Notes: generated by a model not told the origin, from the sequence alone. Counted from the stretch's first letter, positions 44,835-52,804 are shown. The stretch: 64,000 nt of DNA from Streptomyces paradoxus (GCF_014202475.1 NZ_JACHGV010000005.1:434001-498000); one strand, 5' to 3'. Translations and numbers: made by a program.

Positions 44835-45695
44835 TCAGGAGATCGGGCTGCGCGCGGACTCCACTATGCCGTACCAGGAGCCCTCGATGCGACGGTATAG
44901 ATCGGCGCCCTTCAGGACTTTGACTACCAAGCAGCCTCGATAGGAATCGCCGACGTTCTTGCGGTGTGCCTTCGGGTTATGCCTCTTCAGCGTCGTTTTG
45001 TTAAAGGCGGATCGATCGGCGCCGACGAGGTCGGCCCAGTACCGCTCGGCGCCCACCACGTCGGCCGACTCATGGATCATCACGGTGAACTTGAGGCGCT
45101 CGCGCTCCACTCCGAGCAGGTCGAGCCAGGCCAGGAAGACCTGGATCATGCCGGGGTCGCTGTTGACGAAGCAGACGTTCTCGCGGCGGGCGTACGGCTT
45201 GTCCTTGCCGCCCTCTGCCCAGTACAGGCCGACGCCCAGGAGGAACAGCTCGCGCGGCGACAGTGCGCCGACGGCCTGCTTGGCCGCCGCCTTGGTCTGC
45301 TGTCGCTCCTCGTCCCGCAGGCGCATGGTGGCTTCCCAGCCACGCCTCGCGATCACTGACGCCTCCTCGGGAGTTCGCTTGCGCTCCGGCTTCGGCAGAT
45401 CCCGAACCCACAGCGACACTGAACTCCTCGAACACCCCAGCTCCACCTCGATCTGGTCGTACGTCCAGCCCTGGAGTCGAAGCTCCCTTGCCTTCTCCCG
45501 CAGGTCGTCCTTCGCCCGGGGGCGCTTCGTCCAGGCCGGGGGCGGTTCTCCCTTCACCAGTTGGTTGAGGATGTCGTTGTTGAAGATCTTCAGTTCGTCG
45601 CGGATCTGGCGGAGGCTGAGGCCCTGCCTGCGCAGTGCCACCGCCCTCTCCCGCAGGCCCTCGAAGTCCGCGTACTTGCCAGATGCATGTGTCAT
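44835..45695 (-). CDS. Helix-turn-helix protein with a possible LAGLIDADG-like domain
   Basis: A 286-residue protein. Two helix-turn-helix units are visible, at about 12-47 (L-R-R-Q-G-L-S-L-R-Q-I-R-D-E-L) and 66-99 (L-R-L-Q-G-W-T-Y-D-Q-I-E-V-E-L-G-C-S-R-S). The C-terminal part (about 148-286) contains L-L-G-V-G-L-Y-W-A-E-G-G, similar to the dodecapeptide helix of LAGLIDADG proteins, followed by V-C-F-V-N-S-D-P-G-M-I-Q-V-F-L. Base composition is visibly lower in GC than its neighbours and it starts 23 bp from a tRNA, so it may have been acquired. ATG 45695 or 45701 may be the start. Function is unknown. Confidence 0.8.
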   Translation of the reverse strand: MTHASGKYADFEGLRERAVALRRQGLSLRQIRDELKIFNNDILNQLVKGEPPPAWTKRPRAKDDLREKARELRLQGWTYDQIEVELGCSRSSVSLWVRDLPKPERKRTPEEASVIARRGWEATMRLRDEERQQTKAAAKQAVGALSPRELFLLGVGLYWAEGGKDKPYARRENVCFVNSDPGMIQVFLAWLDLLGVERERLKFTVMIHESADVVGAERYWADLVGADRSAFNKTTLKRHNPKAHRKNVGDSYRGCLVVKVLKGADLYRRIEGSWYGIVESARSPIS

Positions 45696-45850
45696 ACGCA
45701 TACCGTCTGGGCGGAATGATGGGTTCCAGGGTCGAACGGTGAGCGATTCGGCAGTTCGAGGGATATCGGGTGGTTTCGCAGCCGAACGGTCACGGTGTGT
45801 GGTGTAGGCCAGTCCGGGAAACTCACCGGAAAACCGGCGGTGGCCGCCCG

Positions 45851-45856
45851 TAGGCT
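45851..45856 (+). promoter_or_regulatory. -10 box of an apparently leaderless histidine kinase transcript
   Basis: TAGGCT ends 7 nt before the ATG at 45864. The GGGAGG between them is too close to the ATG to act as a normal ribosome-binding site. GTG 45888, with GGGGGAAG 5 nt upstream, is an alternative start. Confidence 0.4.
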
Positions 45857-45863
45857 GGGAGGC

Positions 45864-47162
45864 ATGACCGCGACGGGGGAAGAGCATGTGACGGCCCGGG
45901 GAGGGCCTTGGTGGTGGGCCAGGCGGCGTAGCGCCGGGCTCGATGTGGGTCTGGCCGTGGTGTCCGCGCTGGAGTGCGGGCTGGAGGGGATCCCGTTCGC
46001 CCGGGACGCGGGGATCCCGGTGGCGGCGGGGGTCGTGTTCGGGCTGCTGGCCGGTTCCGTGCTGGTCGTGCGGCGGCGGTGGCCGATCGCGGTGGTGCTG
46101 GTGTCGATCGCCATCACGCCCGCCGAGATGGGCTTCCTGATGGGCGTCGTCGGCCTGTACACGCTGGCCGCGGCGGAGCTGCCCCGGCGGATCATCGCGT
46201 CGCTGGCGGGGATGTCGCTGGTGGGGACGCTGATCGTGACGTTCGTGAAGACGCGGCAGGACATGTCCCGGGGGGACCTGGACATAGGGGACTGGTTCGT
46301 GCCCTTCGCGGCGATCACGATGTCGCTGGGCTTCACGGCGCCTCCGGTGCTGCTCGGGCTGTACGTGGGGGCGCGGCGGCGGCTGATGGAGAGCCTGCGG
46401 GAGCGGGCGGACAGTCTGGAGCGGGAGCTTCAGTTGCTCGCGGAGCGGGCGGAGGAGCGGGCCGAGTGGGCCCGGAACGAGGAGCGGACGCGGATCGCGC
46501 GGGAGATGCACGATGTCGTCGCGCATCGGGTGAGTCTGATGGTGGTGCATGCGGCGGCGCTGCAGGCGGTGGCCCGGAAGGATCCGGAGAAGGCTGTCCG
46601 GAATGCCGCGCTGGTGGGGGACATGGGGCGGCAGGCGCTGACGGAGTTGCGGGAGATGCTCGGGGTGCTGCGCACCGGTGGGGACGGGCGTCCTGAGCGT
46701 GCGGCGTCGGTGCCGTTGGTGGCGGTGGGGGTGGCTGCCGCTGCGGCGGCTTCGCGGGCTGCGGATGACGAGGGGCCGTCTCTGGCGGAGATCGAGGAGC
46801 TGGTCGGGCAGTCGGCTGCCGCGGGGATGGTGGTGGCGTTGTCGGTGGAGGGTGATGCGCGGTCGTACGCGCCTTTGGTGGAGCAGACGGCGTACCGGGT
46901 GGTGCAGGAGGCGTTGACGAACGTCCACAAGCACGCGGCCGGGGCGAAGACGTATGTGCGGTTGGCGCATCGGGTGTCGGAGATCGCGATGCAGGTGGAG
47001 AACGAGCCGCCGGAGGAGGCGGCGTCGTCGGCGCGGTTGCCGTCCGGGGGGAACGGGCTGGTGGGGATGAAGGAGCGGGTGTCGGCGCTGGGTGGGGTGT
47101 TCGTGTCGGGGCCGACGGATGCGGGGGGTTTCCGGGTGTCGGCGGTGATTCCGGCGTCGTAG
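45864..47162 (+). CDS. Orphan NarL-type sensor histidine kinase
   Basis: A 432-residue kinase. The N-terminal half has about five hydrophobic helices and no large external sensor domain. A coiled coil (about 180-210) leads to the HisKA_3 box E-R-T-R-I-A-R-E-M-H216-D-V-V-A-H, with the phosphorylated His and the N-box-like E-A-L-T-N-V-H-K-H-A of the ATPase domain, ending in G-N-G-L-V-G-M-K-E-R. No response regulator is adjacent. The two LuxR regulators in this window, at 23338 and 32209, are far away, so partnership is open. It converges on the SUKH-3 gene with a 24-bp gap. Confidence 0.9.
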   Translation: MTATGEEHVTARGGPWWWARRRSAGLDVGLAVVSALECGLEGIPFARDAGIPVAAGVVFGLLAGSVLVVRRRWPIAVVLVSIAITPAEMGFLMGVVGLYTLAAAELPRRIIASLAGMSLVGTLIVTFVKTRQDMSRGDLDIGDWFVPFAAITMSLGFTAPPVLLGLYVGARRRLMESLRERADSLERELQLLAERAEERAEWARNEERTRIAREMHDVVAHRVSLMVVHAAALQAVARKDPEKAVRNAALVGDMGRQALTELREMLGVLRTGGDGRPERAASVPLVAVGVAAAAAASRAADDEGPSLAEIEELVGQSAAAGMVVALSVEGDARSYAPLVEQTAYRVVQEALTNVHKHAAGAKTYVRLAHRVSEIAMQVENEPPEEAASSARLPSGGNGLVGMKERVSALGGVFVSGPTDAGGFRVSAVIPAS

Positions 47163-47186
47163 CCCGTCCGGGGGTGGGGTCCGGGG

Positions 47187-47681
47187 TCAGTTTGTGGTGA
47201 GGCGGGCGGGTCCGGTGCCGGTGATGAGGGTGGCCAGGGCGTGGTCGATGTCGGGGCCGAGGTACCAGTCGCCGGTGTGGTCGAGGGTGTAGGCGCGGCC
47301 GTCGGTGTCGATGGCGAGGAGTGCCTGGCTGTCGGTTTCGGTGCCGAGGGGGCAGACGTCGGTGCCGAGGGCGCGGCCGAGGTCGGCGAGGGTGCGGGCC
47401 ATGTGGAGGCCGTGCAGCGGGTCGAGGTGGAGGGTGGCGGGGGCGACTTGGCGGCCGGGGCCGGTGGGGGTGATGTGGAGTCCGCCGAATTCGGCCCAGG
47501 CTTCGACGGCGGCGGGGAAGACGGTGTGGCGATGGCCTGCGGGTGAGATGTGGTCGCGCAGGGTGTCGGCCCAGATCTCGGCTTGTTTGATGTCCCAGCG
47601 TCCGGGTTGCCAGCCGGCGGCGCGCAGGGCGGCGTCGACGGGTACGGCGAAGCGGGTGGTGGAGGTGCGGTCGGTGTGCAT
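47187..47681 (-). CDS. SUKH-3-type immunity-like protein
   Basis: A 164-residue protein with the SUKH-3 layout: A-L-R-A-A-G-W-Q-P-G-R near the start, then F-P-A-A-V-E-A-W-A-E-F-G-G-L-H-I, and the late Y-L-G-P-D-I-D-H-A-L-A-T-L-I. SUKH proteins neutralise contact-dependent or polymorphic toxins by binding them. It follows the YwqJ-type deaminase gene by 80 bp on the same strand, the classic order of toxin then antidote. ATG 47681 has GAAGGGC upstream. No signal peptide. Confidence 0.8.
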   Translation of the reverse strand: MHTDRTSTTRFAVPVDAALRAAGWQPGRWDIKQAEIWADTLRDHISPAGHRHTVFPAAVEAWAEFGGLHITPTGPGRQVAPATLHLDPLHGLHMARTLADLGRALGTDVCPLGTETDSQALLAIDTDGRAYTLDHTGDWYLGPDIDHALATLITGTGPARLTTN

Positions 47682-47761
47682 CTGCCCTTCGTCTCGTCGA
47701 GGTCATGAGGCGCGCGTGTGTGTGTGCCGTGCTGTGTGGTGCTGGGGGTGGGGGGTGGGCG

Positions 47762-48364
47762 TCAGCCGTTCTGGGACGCCGGGTCGACTATGCGGACCCC
47801 GAAGTGGGCGCTGAGCGCGGTGCAGGCGCGGCAGGGGGTGGCGAAGCTGCCGTGGAGGGGGTCGCCGTCCTCGCGGATGCGCCGGGTGGTGAGTTTGGCC
47901 TGCTTGAGGGCTTTGCGTGCCTCGCCGTTGGTCATGGGTTTGCGTGCGGCGCGTTTGCTGCGGGCGGTGTCGGCGGCGGCGATGTGGCGGGAGATGAGGA
48001 TGGTTTCGGCACAGCGGCCGGTGAAGCGGTCGCGTTGGGCGCTGGTGAGGGTGTCGAGGAAGTCCTGGACGAGGGGGTGCAGGGCGGGGGGTGTGTCGCC
48101 GCGGGCGGCGGTGCCGGTGAGGGTGGCGCCGCGGACGGAGAGGGCGGCGGCGACGGTGGGGAGGATGCCGTCGCGGCGGTGCCGGAGGGCGGGGGTGTGG
48201 GCCGTTTCGGTGGTGCTCCAGCCGATGCGGGGGTCGCCGCCGCGGGGGTCGGTGGCTCGCGGGTCGCCGGCCAGGGGGCCGGGGTCGCGGCTTGTGCCTC
48301 TGGGGTCGCCGTTTCGTGGGTCGGCGGACCGGCCGGTGTGTGGTCCCGTCTGCGTGGCGTTCAT
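47762..48364 (-). CDS. YwqJ-like cytidine-deaminase-fold protein
   Basis: A 200-residue protein. Residues 1-50 are a low-complexity tail with D-P-R repeats. The rest shows the deaminase zinc site: C118-A-E120 in G-R-C-A-E and P177-C-R-A-C181. This resembles the YwqJ-type nucleic-acid deaminases found as toxin tips. There is no secretion leader, RHS or other delivery domain, so the deaminase would act inside the cell. A SUKH-3 gene follows. ATG 48364 has GGAGGGG upstream. The substrate (DNA, RNA or nucleotide) cannot be read from sequence. Confidence 0.78.
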   Translation of the reverse strand: MNATQTGPHTGRSADPRNGDPRGTSRDPGPLAGDPRATDPRGGDPRIGWSTTETAHTPALRHRRDGILPTVAAALSVRGATLTGTAARGDTPPALHPLVQDFLDTLTSAQRDRFTGRCAETILISRHIAAADTARSKRAARKPMTNGEARKALKQAKLTTRRIREDGDPLHGSFATPCRACTALSAHFGVRIVDPASQNG

Positions 48365-48761
48365 GATCGTCTTCCCCTCCGTGCATCCCCCCGGGGGGCA
48401 CAGACTGCCAAATGCCGTGGCCGGTGCGGAAGCTGGGGCGCGGCGACACGCCCGGAGCGGGGTGTGCCGTCACGGTGGGGTGACGGCTGGTCACGGAAGC
48501 GGAGGGGGTGCCGGCCGGTGCCGGTGACCGGTGTCGTCGTACCGCATAGGCTGTCGGCACCGCGGGCGATGCGGTGATCCGTTCGGGGTTCGATGCAGTG
48601 AACCGGAGGGTGATCCGCGGGGTCGGCGGTTGCAGTGAGGCGCGGTGAAGTGCGCCGAGGTGCAGTGCAGTCGAGGAACAAGACGTGACAGTCGATACGG
48701 GTCGTAGGGCGCCAAGGGTGGTCAATACGGGTCGTACAGAGTGCCGCAGGGGGCAACCGCC
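48365..48761. other. 397-bp divergent control region of the toxin/SUKH island
   Basis: No gene is supported here. The region separates the leftward deaminase/SUKH-3 pair from the rightward nuclease-SUKH operon. It contains three TGCAGTG boxes (48594-48600, 48631-48637, 48661-48667), a TAGGCT box at 48547-48552, and the 16-bp direct repeats at 48691-48736. It is somewhat less GC-rich than the flanking genes. Confidence 0.5.
48691..48736 (+). repeat. 16-bp direct repeats, 30 bp apart, before the nuclease-SUKH operon
   Basis: GTCGATACGGGTCGTA (48691-48706) and GTCAATACGGGTCGTA (48721-48736) differ at one base. Their starts are exactly 30 bp apart, close to three helical turns, so bound proteins would face the same side. 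They end 25 bp before the start codon at 48762. They look like activator or repressor sites. Confidence 0.6.
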
Positions 48762-49766
48762 ATGACGACAGGTCGGCTCGGGCAGCAAGCCGCGCCGCCG
48801 AACGCGGCCTACGCCGGGCAGGTCGTGCATTTCCCGGATCCGGTCCGGGCGGCCCGTCACCCGAGAGGGGTACGGGTCGATGAGCATGGTTACCCCGACT
48901 TCTCGGCTTACGCGCGTGCGGCCGCGGAGATCGCGGAGCCGCCGGAGGGTTTCGGTGTCGACGAGTTGCGGCTGACGGACTACGTGTCGGCGAACACGGC
49001 GTTGTCGGCGTCCGGGCACGAACTGTGGGACACGGTGCCGGCGGTGGCGACGCCGCACGGCTGGACGTGGCACCACGTGGTGGGTTCGCGGCGGCTGGAG
49101 CTGGTTCCGGTCGAGGTGAAGGCGCTGCTGCGGCATCACGGTGGTGTGGCGACGTCGGGTGTGGACCACTCCAAGCGGGGGACGCGGCCGTTGCAGGAGA
49201 CGCGTCCGGCGCACTTCGGGCTGCCGAAGTCGGGTGTGGCGGTGACGGAGTCGCAGGTGCAGGGTGTCGAGGAGGACCTCGGTTACCGGCTGCCGGGTGC
49301 GTACCGGTCGTTCCTGAAGGCGGCGGGCGGTTGCGCGCCGGTGGGTGCCGCGCTGGACGCGGCGCTGGGGCTGCTGGTGGACCAGCCGTTCTTCACGGTG
49401 CGCGACGAGGCCGCGGTCAATGACCTGGTGTACGTCAACAAGTGTCTGCGTGACCATCTGACCAAGGACTATCTGGGGGTCGCCTTCGTCCAGGGCGGGC
49501 TGCTGGCCGTGAAGGTGAAGGGCGAGCGCATCGGGTCCGTGTGGTTCTGCGCGTACGACGACGCGCGGGACGTGGATCCCTCGGTTCCGCCCGCGGAGCG
49601 GGTGGAGCGGCTGCTGCTTCCGTGCGGGGACGACTTCGATGTCTTCCTGTCGCGGCTGGCGGGCAATCCGCCGGAGTTGGAGACGGTGGCGAACCTGATG
49701 GTGGACGGCGGGTTCGCGCGTGTGGTGCCGGTGGGTGCGGTGTCGTCCTCGGCCGTGGGGGAGTGA
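48762..49766 (+). CDS. WHH-type HNH nuclease domain fused to a SUKH-1 (SMI1/KNR4) domain
   Basis: A 334-residue two-part protein. Residues about 30-150 resemble the WHH branch of HNH/endonuclease VII toxin domains: G-Y-P-D-F-S-A-Y-A, then T-W103-H104-H105 and L-V-P-V-E-V-K-A-L-L-R-H125-H126-G-G. Residues about 161-305 are a SMI1/KNR4 (SUKH-1) domain with V-E-E-D-L-G-Y-R-L-P-G-A-Y-R-S-F-L-K-A-A-G-G. Toxin and antidote classes are thus in one chain, with no secretion signal. ATG 48762 follows AGGGGG. The next gene starts 8 bp after its stop, so they form an operon. Confidence 0.8.
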   Translation: MTTGRLGQQAAPPNAAYAGQVVHFPDPVRAARHPRGVRVDEHGYPDFSAYARAAAEIAEPPEGFGVDELRLTDYVSANTALSASGHELWDTVPAVATPHGWTWHHVVGSRRLELVPVEVKALLRHHGGVATSGVDHSKRGTRPLQETRPAHFGLPKSGVAVTESQVQGVEEDLGYRLPGAYRSFLKAAGGCAPVGAALDAALGLLVDQPFFTVRDEAAVNDLVYVNKCLRDHLTKDYLGVAFVQGGLLAVKVKGERIGSVWFCAYDDARDVDPSVPPAERVERLLLPCGDDFDVFLSRLAGNPPELETVANLMVDGGFARVVPVGAVSSSAVGE

Positions 49767-49774
49767 GGTCGGCG

Positions 49775-52700
49775 ATGGTGACCTTCGCGCAGGCGCAGGA
49801 GCGCGCGGAAGAGTGGATCAACGGGGATCTCCCGGCGTACCAGCATCGTGAGGTGCGGGTGCGGGAGTTCGACCTGGGGTTCGTGGTGTGGGCCGAGGAC
49901 CGGTCGGACGGGCCGCGGTCGGACGGTGGTGCGCAGCGGCTGGTGATCGCGCGGGACAGCGGTGAGGCGACGTTGTGGCCCGGGCTGCCGGTGGGTGAGG
50001 TGATCCGCCGGTACGAGGAGGAGTACGGCCGTCCGGACGAGGCGGAGGAGCCGGCACCGGCTGCGCCTGCGGCGCGGGTGGATCTGAACCAGACGTCGTT
50101 CCTGCTGACTCCGCCGGAGTGGTTGCAGGATGCGGCGGACAAGCTGGGGATTCCGGATCGGCGGGGTGCGGGGTCCGGTGAGACGGGTTCGGCTCCTGCG
50201 GCCTCTTCGGCTTCTGCGGCCCCTTCGGGTCCTGCGGTTGCTGCCGATGGTCCGGTGTCTGCCGGTGGGGCGGCTTCCGGTGCCGCTTCCGGTGCCTCGG
50301 CTGCGGGCGCGGCGACTCCCGCCCAGGGGGCGCCCGTCGCGCCGGGGAGTGGTACGGCGTGGCCGGCCGCCGGGGGGAGTGACCCGGAGGAGGGCGAGGC
50401 CTCGGCCACCGGTCCGGGTGCTTCCGCCGCGCCGGGTGTGCCCGACGGGGCGACGCCGTGGGCCGGTACGGACACCAACGGCGATGCCGGTGACGACCGT
50501 TCGGTACCGCTGCCGGCGACGGTCTTCGCGCCGCCGCTGAGCGAGACCGACGGTGCCACGCCGCCGCCGTCGACGACACCCGATGCCCATACGGCCCTGA
50601 TGTCGGGCGGCAGTCAGCTTCCGCCGACCGCGGTGACGCCGGCGGTGGACGGTCCGAGCGCCCCGGGCTCCGGCCCCGCGGGCGGGCCGGGGTACGGCTA
50701 CCCCTCGGGTCCGGCCACCGCGCCCGGTGTGCCGGGGACGCCGCCCGGCGGGGTGCCGCAGGGCAGTACGCCTCCGCCTGTGCCGGGTGGGCAGCCGTAC
50801 GGCTATCCGCAGGGGGCGGGTGGCGGGGCTGCAGGTCCCGCCGGCCCGGCCGGTCCTGCCGGTCCCGTGGGTGGTGCGCCGCAGCCGCCTGCCGGTCCGG
50901 GTGCGCCGGAGCGGCCGCTCGCGCCCAACGCCGGGGACATCGCCGACGCCGCGACCAGCAAGGCGGCTCCGCCGCCGGGCCGTGGGCGGAGCGCGGGTCC
51001 GGCCACACCGCCTCCACCGGGTGCTCCGGGTGCGCCGGGTGTGCCGGGTGCACGGCCGGGCAGTACGCCCCCGCCGTCGGGGCCCGGGGCTCCGGGGACT
51101 CCGGCGGGCGGTTATGTGCCCACGCAGCTGGTGTCGGCGCTCGGTCCTGACGGGCCTGGTGCTCCGGGAGGGCCCGGCTCCGGAGGGCCCGGTGCGCCCG
51201 GTGGCCCGGGGAATTCCGCGGGGGCCGGGTCTCCGCAGGGTCCGGGTGCGCCGCAGCCGCCTGGTCCCCCCGGTGCGCCGCAGCCGCCCGGTGCCCCTGG
51301 TGGTACGCCTCCTGGGGGTGTCCACCATGCCGCCACGATGTTCGCCGACCCCGGCCGGATGGGCCCGGGCGCGCCTCAGCCTCCGCAGCCGCCGGGGCCT
51401 CCGGGAGCGCCCGGTGCTCCCCATCCGCCCGGTGCTCCGAACCCGCCTGGTGCGCCGCAGCCGCCCGGCGCCCCGGGGGCTCCTGGTGCCCCGGGTGTTC
51501 CTGGCGGCCCGGGTCCCGTGCATCACGCGGAGACCATGCTGGCCACGCCTCCGGCGGGCGGCCCCGGCGTGCCTCCGCCGCCGCAGGCCCCCGGCGCGCC
51601 TCCCGCTGCCCCGGGAGCGCCCGGAGCTCCGGGCGCGCCTGGCGTGCCTGGTGGGCCGCCGCCCGTGCCGCACGGCGGGGCGCCGGGTGCGGTGCCTCCG
51701 GGTATGCCGCCCGGTGCGATCCCGCCGGGTGCGATGCCGCCGCCCGGCCAGCCCGCTCCCGGGCAGCCGCCGGCGTACGGCTATCCGCAGCAGCCCACCG
51801 GGCAGCCGACCGTCGGCCCCGGCTACCAGGCCGTGCTGCGCTACCGCGCGCAGGACGGTTCCGAGCAGCAGCTGATCCGGCGTTCGGCGCCGGGCATGCC
51901 GCACCCGGAGTGGCAGATCTTCCACGAGCTGCGGGCCATGAACGTGCCCCCGGACCAGGTGCTGGAGCTGCACACCGAGCTGGAGTCGTGCGAGCTGCCG
52001 GGCGCGTACTGCGCGCGGATGATCCGGGAGCAGTGGCCGCAGGCCCGCATCACGAGCATCGCCCCGTACGGCACCGACCACGCGAGCCGGCAGCAGGGCA
52101 TGCAGCAGCTGCTGGCCCACCAGGGCGAGTTGCACCAGGTGGCGGACGGCCCGGCGCGGCCGGCTCCGGTGCGTGCGCCGCTGCCGCCGGTGCAGCCGGC
52201 GCCGCCGATCCCGCCGGAGGCCATCGGGCAGGAGCTGGGGGCCGCGTTCGGGCCGGGGGTGTTCCGGTTCGAGCAGGCCGCCGTGTCGCGGCAGGGTGTG
52301 CCCCCGGTGGTGGCGCACACGCTGGTGGCGGCCGGACTGCCGATGGACATGGGCCCGTTCTTCTGGGCGCAGGCCCAGCCGGGGCGGCCCGTTCCGACGC
52401 TGGCGGAGCTGGCGGCCGAGCGCGGTGTGCAGCCGGCCGCGGACGCTGGTTCCTACCTGGTGATGGGCAGCGACTTCGGCAAGGCGATCTGCGTGCAGTA
52501 CGGCACGGCGAACATCGTCGCCGTGCCGGTGGAGGCCGGGCCGGGCGGGGCGCCCGTACCGCCGCAGTTCGTGAACACCGGGCTGCCGGAGTTCGCCCGC
52601 TGCCTGGCGCTGCTCGGGCGGATGTGGCGGCTGCGGTTCGGGCTGAACCAGGAGCAGGCGGGACGCTGGACCGTCGACTTCCAGGCCCAGCTGGCCGCGC

Positions 52701-52777
52701 TCGATCCGGCGGCGCTGGGCTCGCCGGAGAGCTGGTGGTCGGTGCTGCTGGAGGAGATGTGGGACGGACTGCTGTGA
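49775..52777 (+). CDS. Large Imm35-like/deaminase-like/SUKH-4 protein with a Pro-Gly linker
   Basis: A 1000-residue soluble protein in four parts. Residues 1-85 resemble the Imm35/YrhB-type immunity fold (W-I-N-G-D, F-V-V-W, G-V-I-R-R-Y-E-E-E-Y type strands). About 130-690 is Pro/Gly/Ala-rich and in part collagen-like, with two H-H-A-x-T-M motifs and Y-G-Y-P-Q segments. About 690-790 resembles a nucleotide deaminase of the XOO_2897 type, with H710-P-E712 and C739-x6-C746. About 815-990 resembles SUKH-4. ATG 49775 has GAGG upstream and sits 8 bp after the nuclease-SUKH gene. A strong terminator follows. The function is unknown. Confidence 0.78.
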   Translation: MVTFAQAQERAEEWINGDLPAYQHREVRVREFDLGFVVWAEDRSDGPRSDGGAQRLVIARDSGEATLWPGLPVGEVIRRYEEEYGRPDEAEEPAPAAPAARVDLNQTSFLLTPPEWLQDAADKLGIPDRRGAGSGETGSAPAASSASAAPSGPAVAADGPVSAGGAASGAASGASAAGAATPAQGAPVAPGSGTAWPAAGGSDPEEGEASATGPGASAAPGVPDGATPWAGTDTNGDAGDDRSVPLPATVFAPPLSETDGATPPPSTTPDAHTALMSGGSQLPPTAVTPAVDGPSAPGSGPAGGPGYGYPSGPATAPGVPGTPPGGVPQGSTPPPVPGGQPYGYPQGAGGGAAGPAGPAGPAGPVGGAPQPPAGPGAPERPLAPNAGDIADAATSKAAPPPGRGRSAGPATPPPPGAPGAPGVPGARPGSTPPPSGPGAPGTPAGGYVPTQLVSALGPDGPGAPGGPGSGGPGAPGGPGNSAGAGSPQGPGAPQPPGPPGAPQPPGAPGGTPPGGVHHAATMFADPGRMGPGAPQPPQPPGPPGAPGAPHPPGAPNPPGAPQPPGAPGAPGAPGVPGGPGPVHHAETMLATPPAGGPGVPPPPQAPGAPPAAPGAPGAPGAPGVPGGPPPVPHGGAPGAVPPGMPPGAIPPGAMPPPGQPAPGQPPAYGYPQQPTGQPTVGPGYQAVLRYRAQDGSEQQLIRRSAPGMPHPEWQIFHELRAMNVPPDQVLELHTELESCELPGAYCARMIREQWPQARITSIAPYGTDHASRQQGMQQLLAHQGELHQVADGPARPAPVRAPLPPVQPAPPIPPEAIGQELGAAFGPGVFRFEQAAVSRQGVPPVVAHTLVAAGLPMDMGPFFWAQAQPGRPVPTLAELAAERGVQPAADAGSYLVMGSDFGKAICVQYGTANIVAVPVEAGPGGAPVPPQFVNTGLPEFARCLALLGRMWRLRFGLNQEQAGRWTVDFQAQLAALDPAALGSPESWWSVLLEEMWDGLL

Positions 52778-52804
52778 GCCGTCGCCGCTGACGTGTTCCG
52801 AAGG

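Noticed and set aside
44742-45701. Integrated element at tRNA-Gln
   Set aside because: No integrase, excisionase or duplicated tRNA end is visible near the tRNA; only the single low-GC gene stands out.
50200-51830. Apparent minisatellite DNA
   Set aside because: The repetition follows from Gly/Pro/Ala codons in a real reading frame that continues into conserved domains; no fixed DNA unit length is kept.
47187-52777. Type VII or contact-dependent toxin cluster
   Set aside because: No WxG100, EccC-like ATPase, RHS repeats or long secreted carrier is found in or beside the island.
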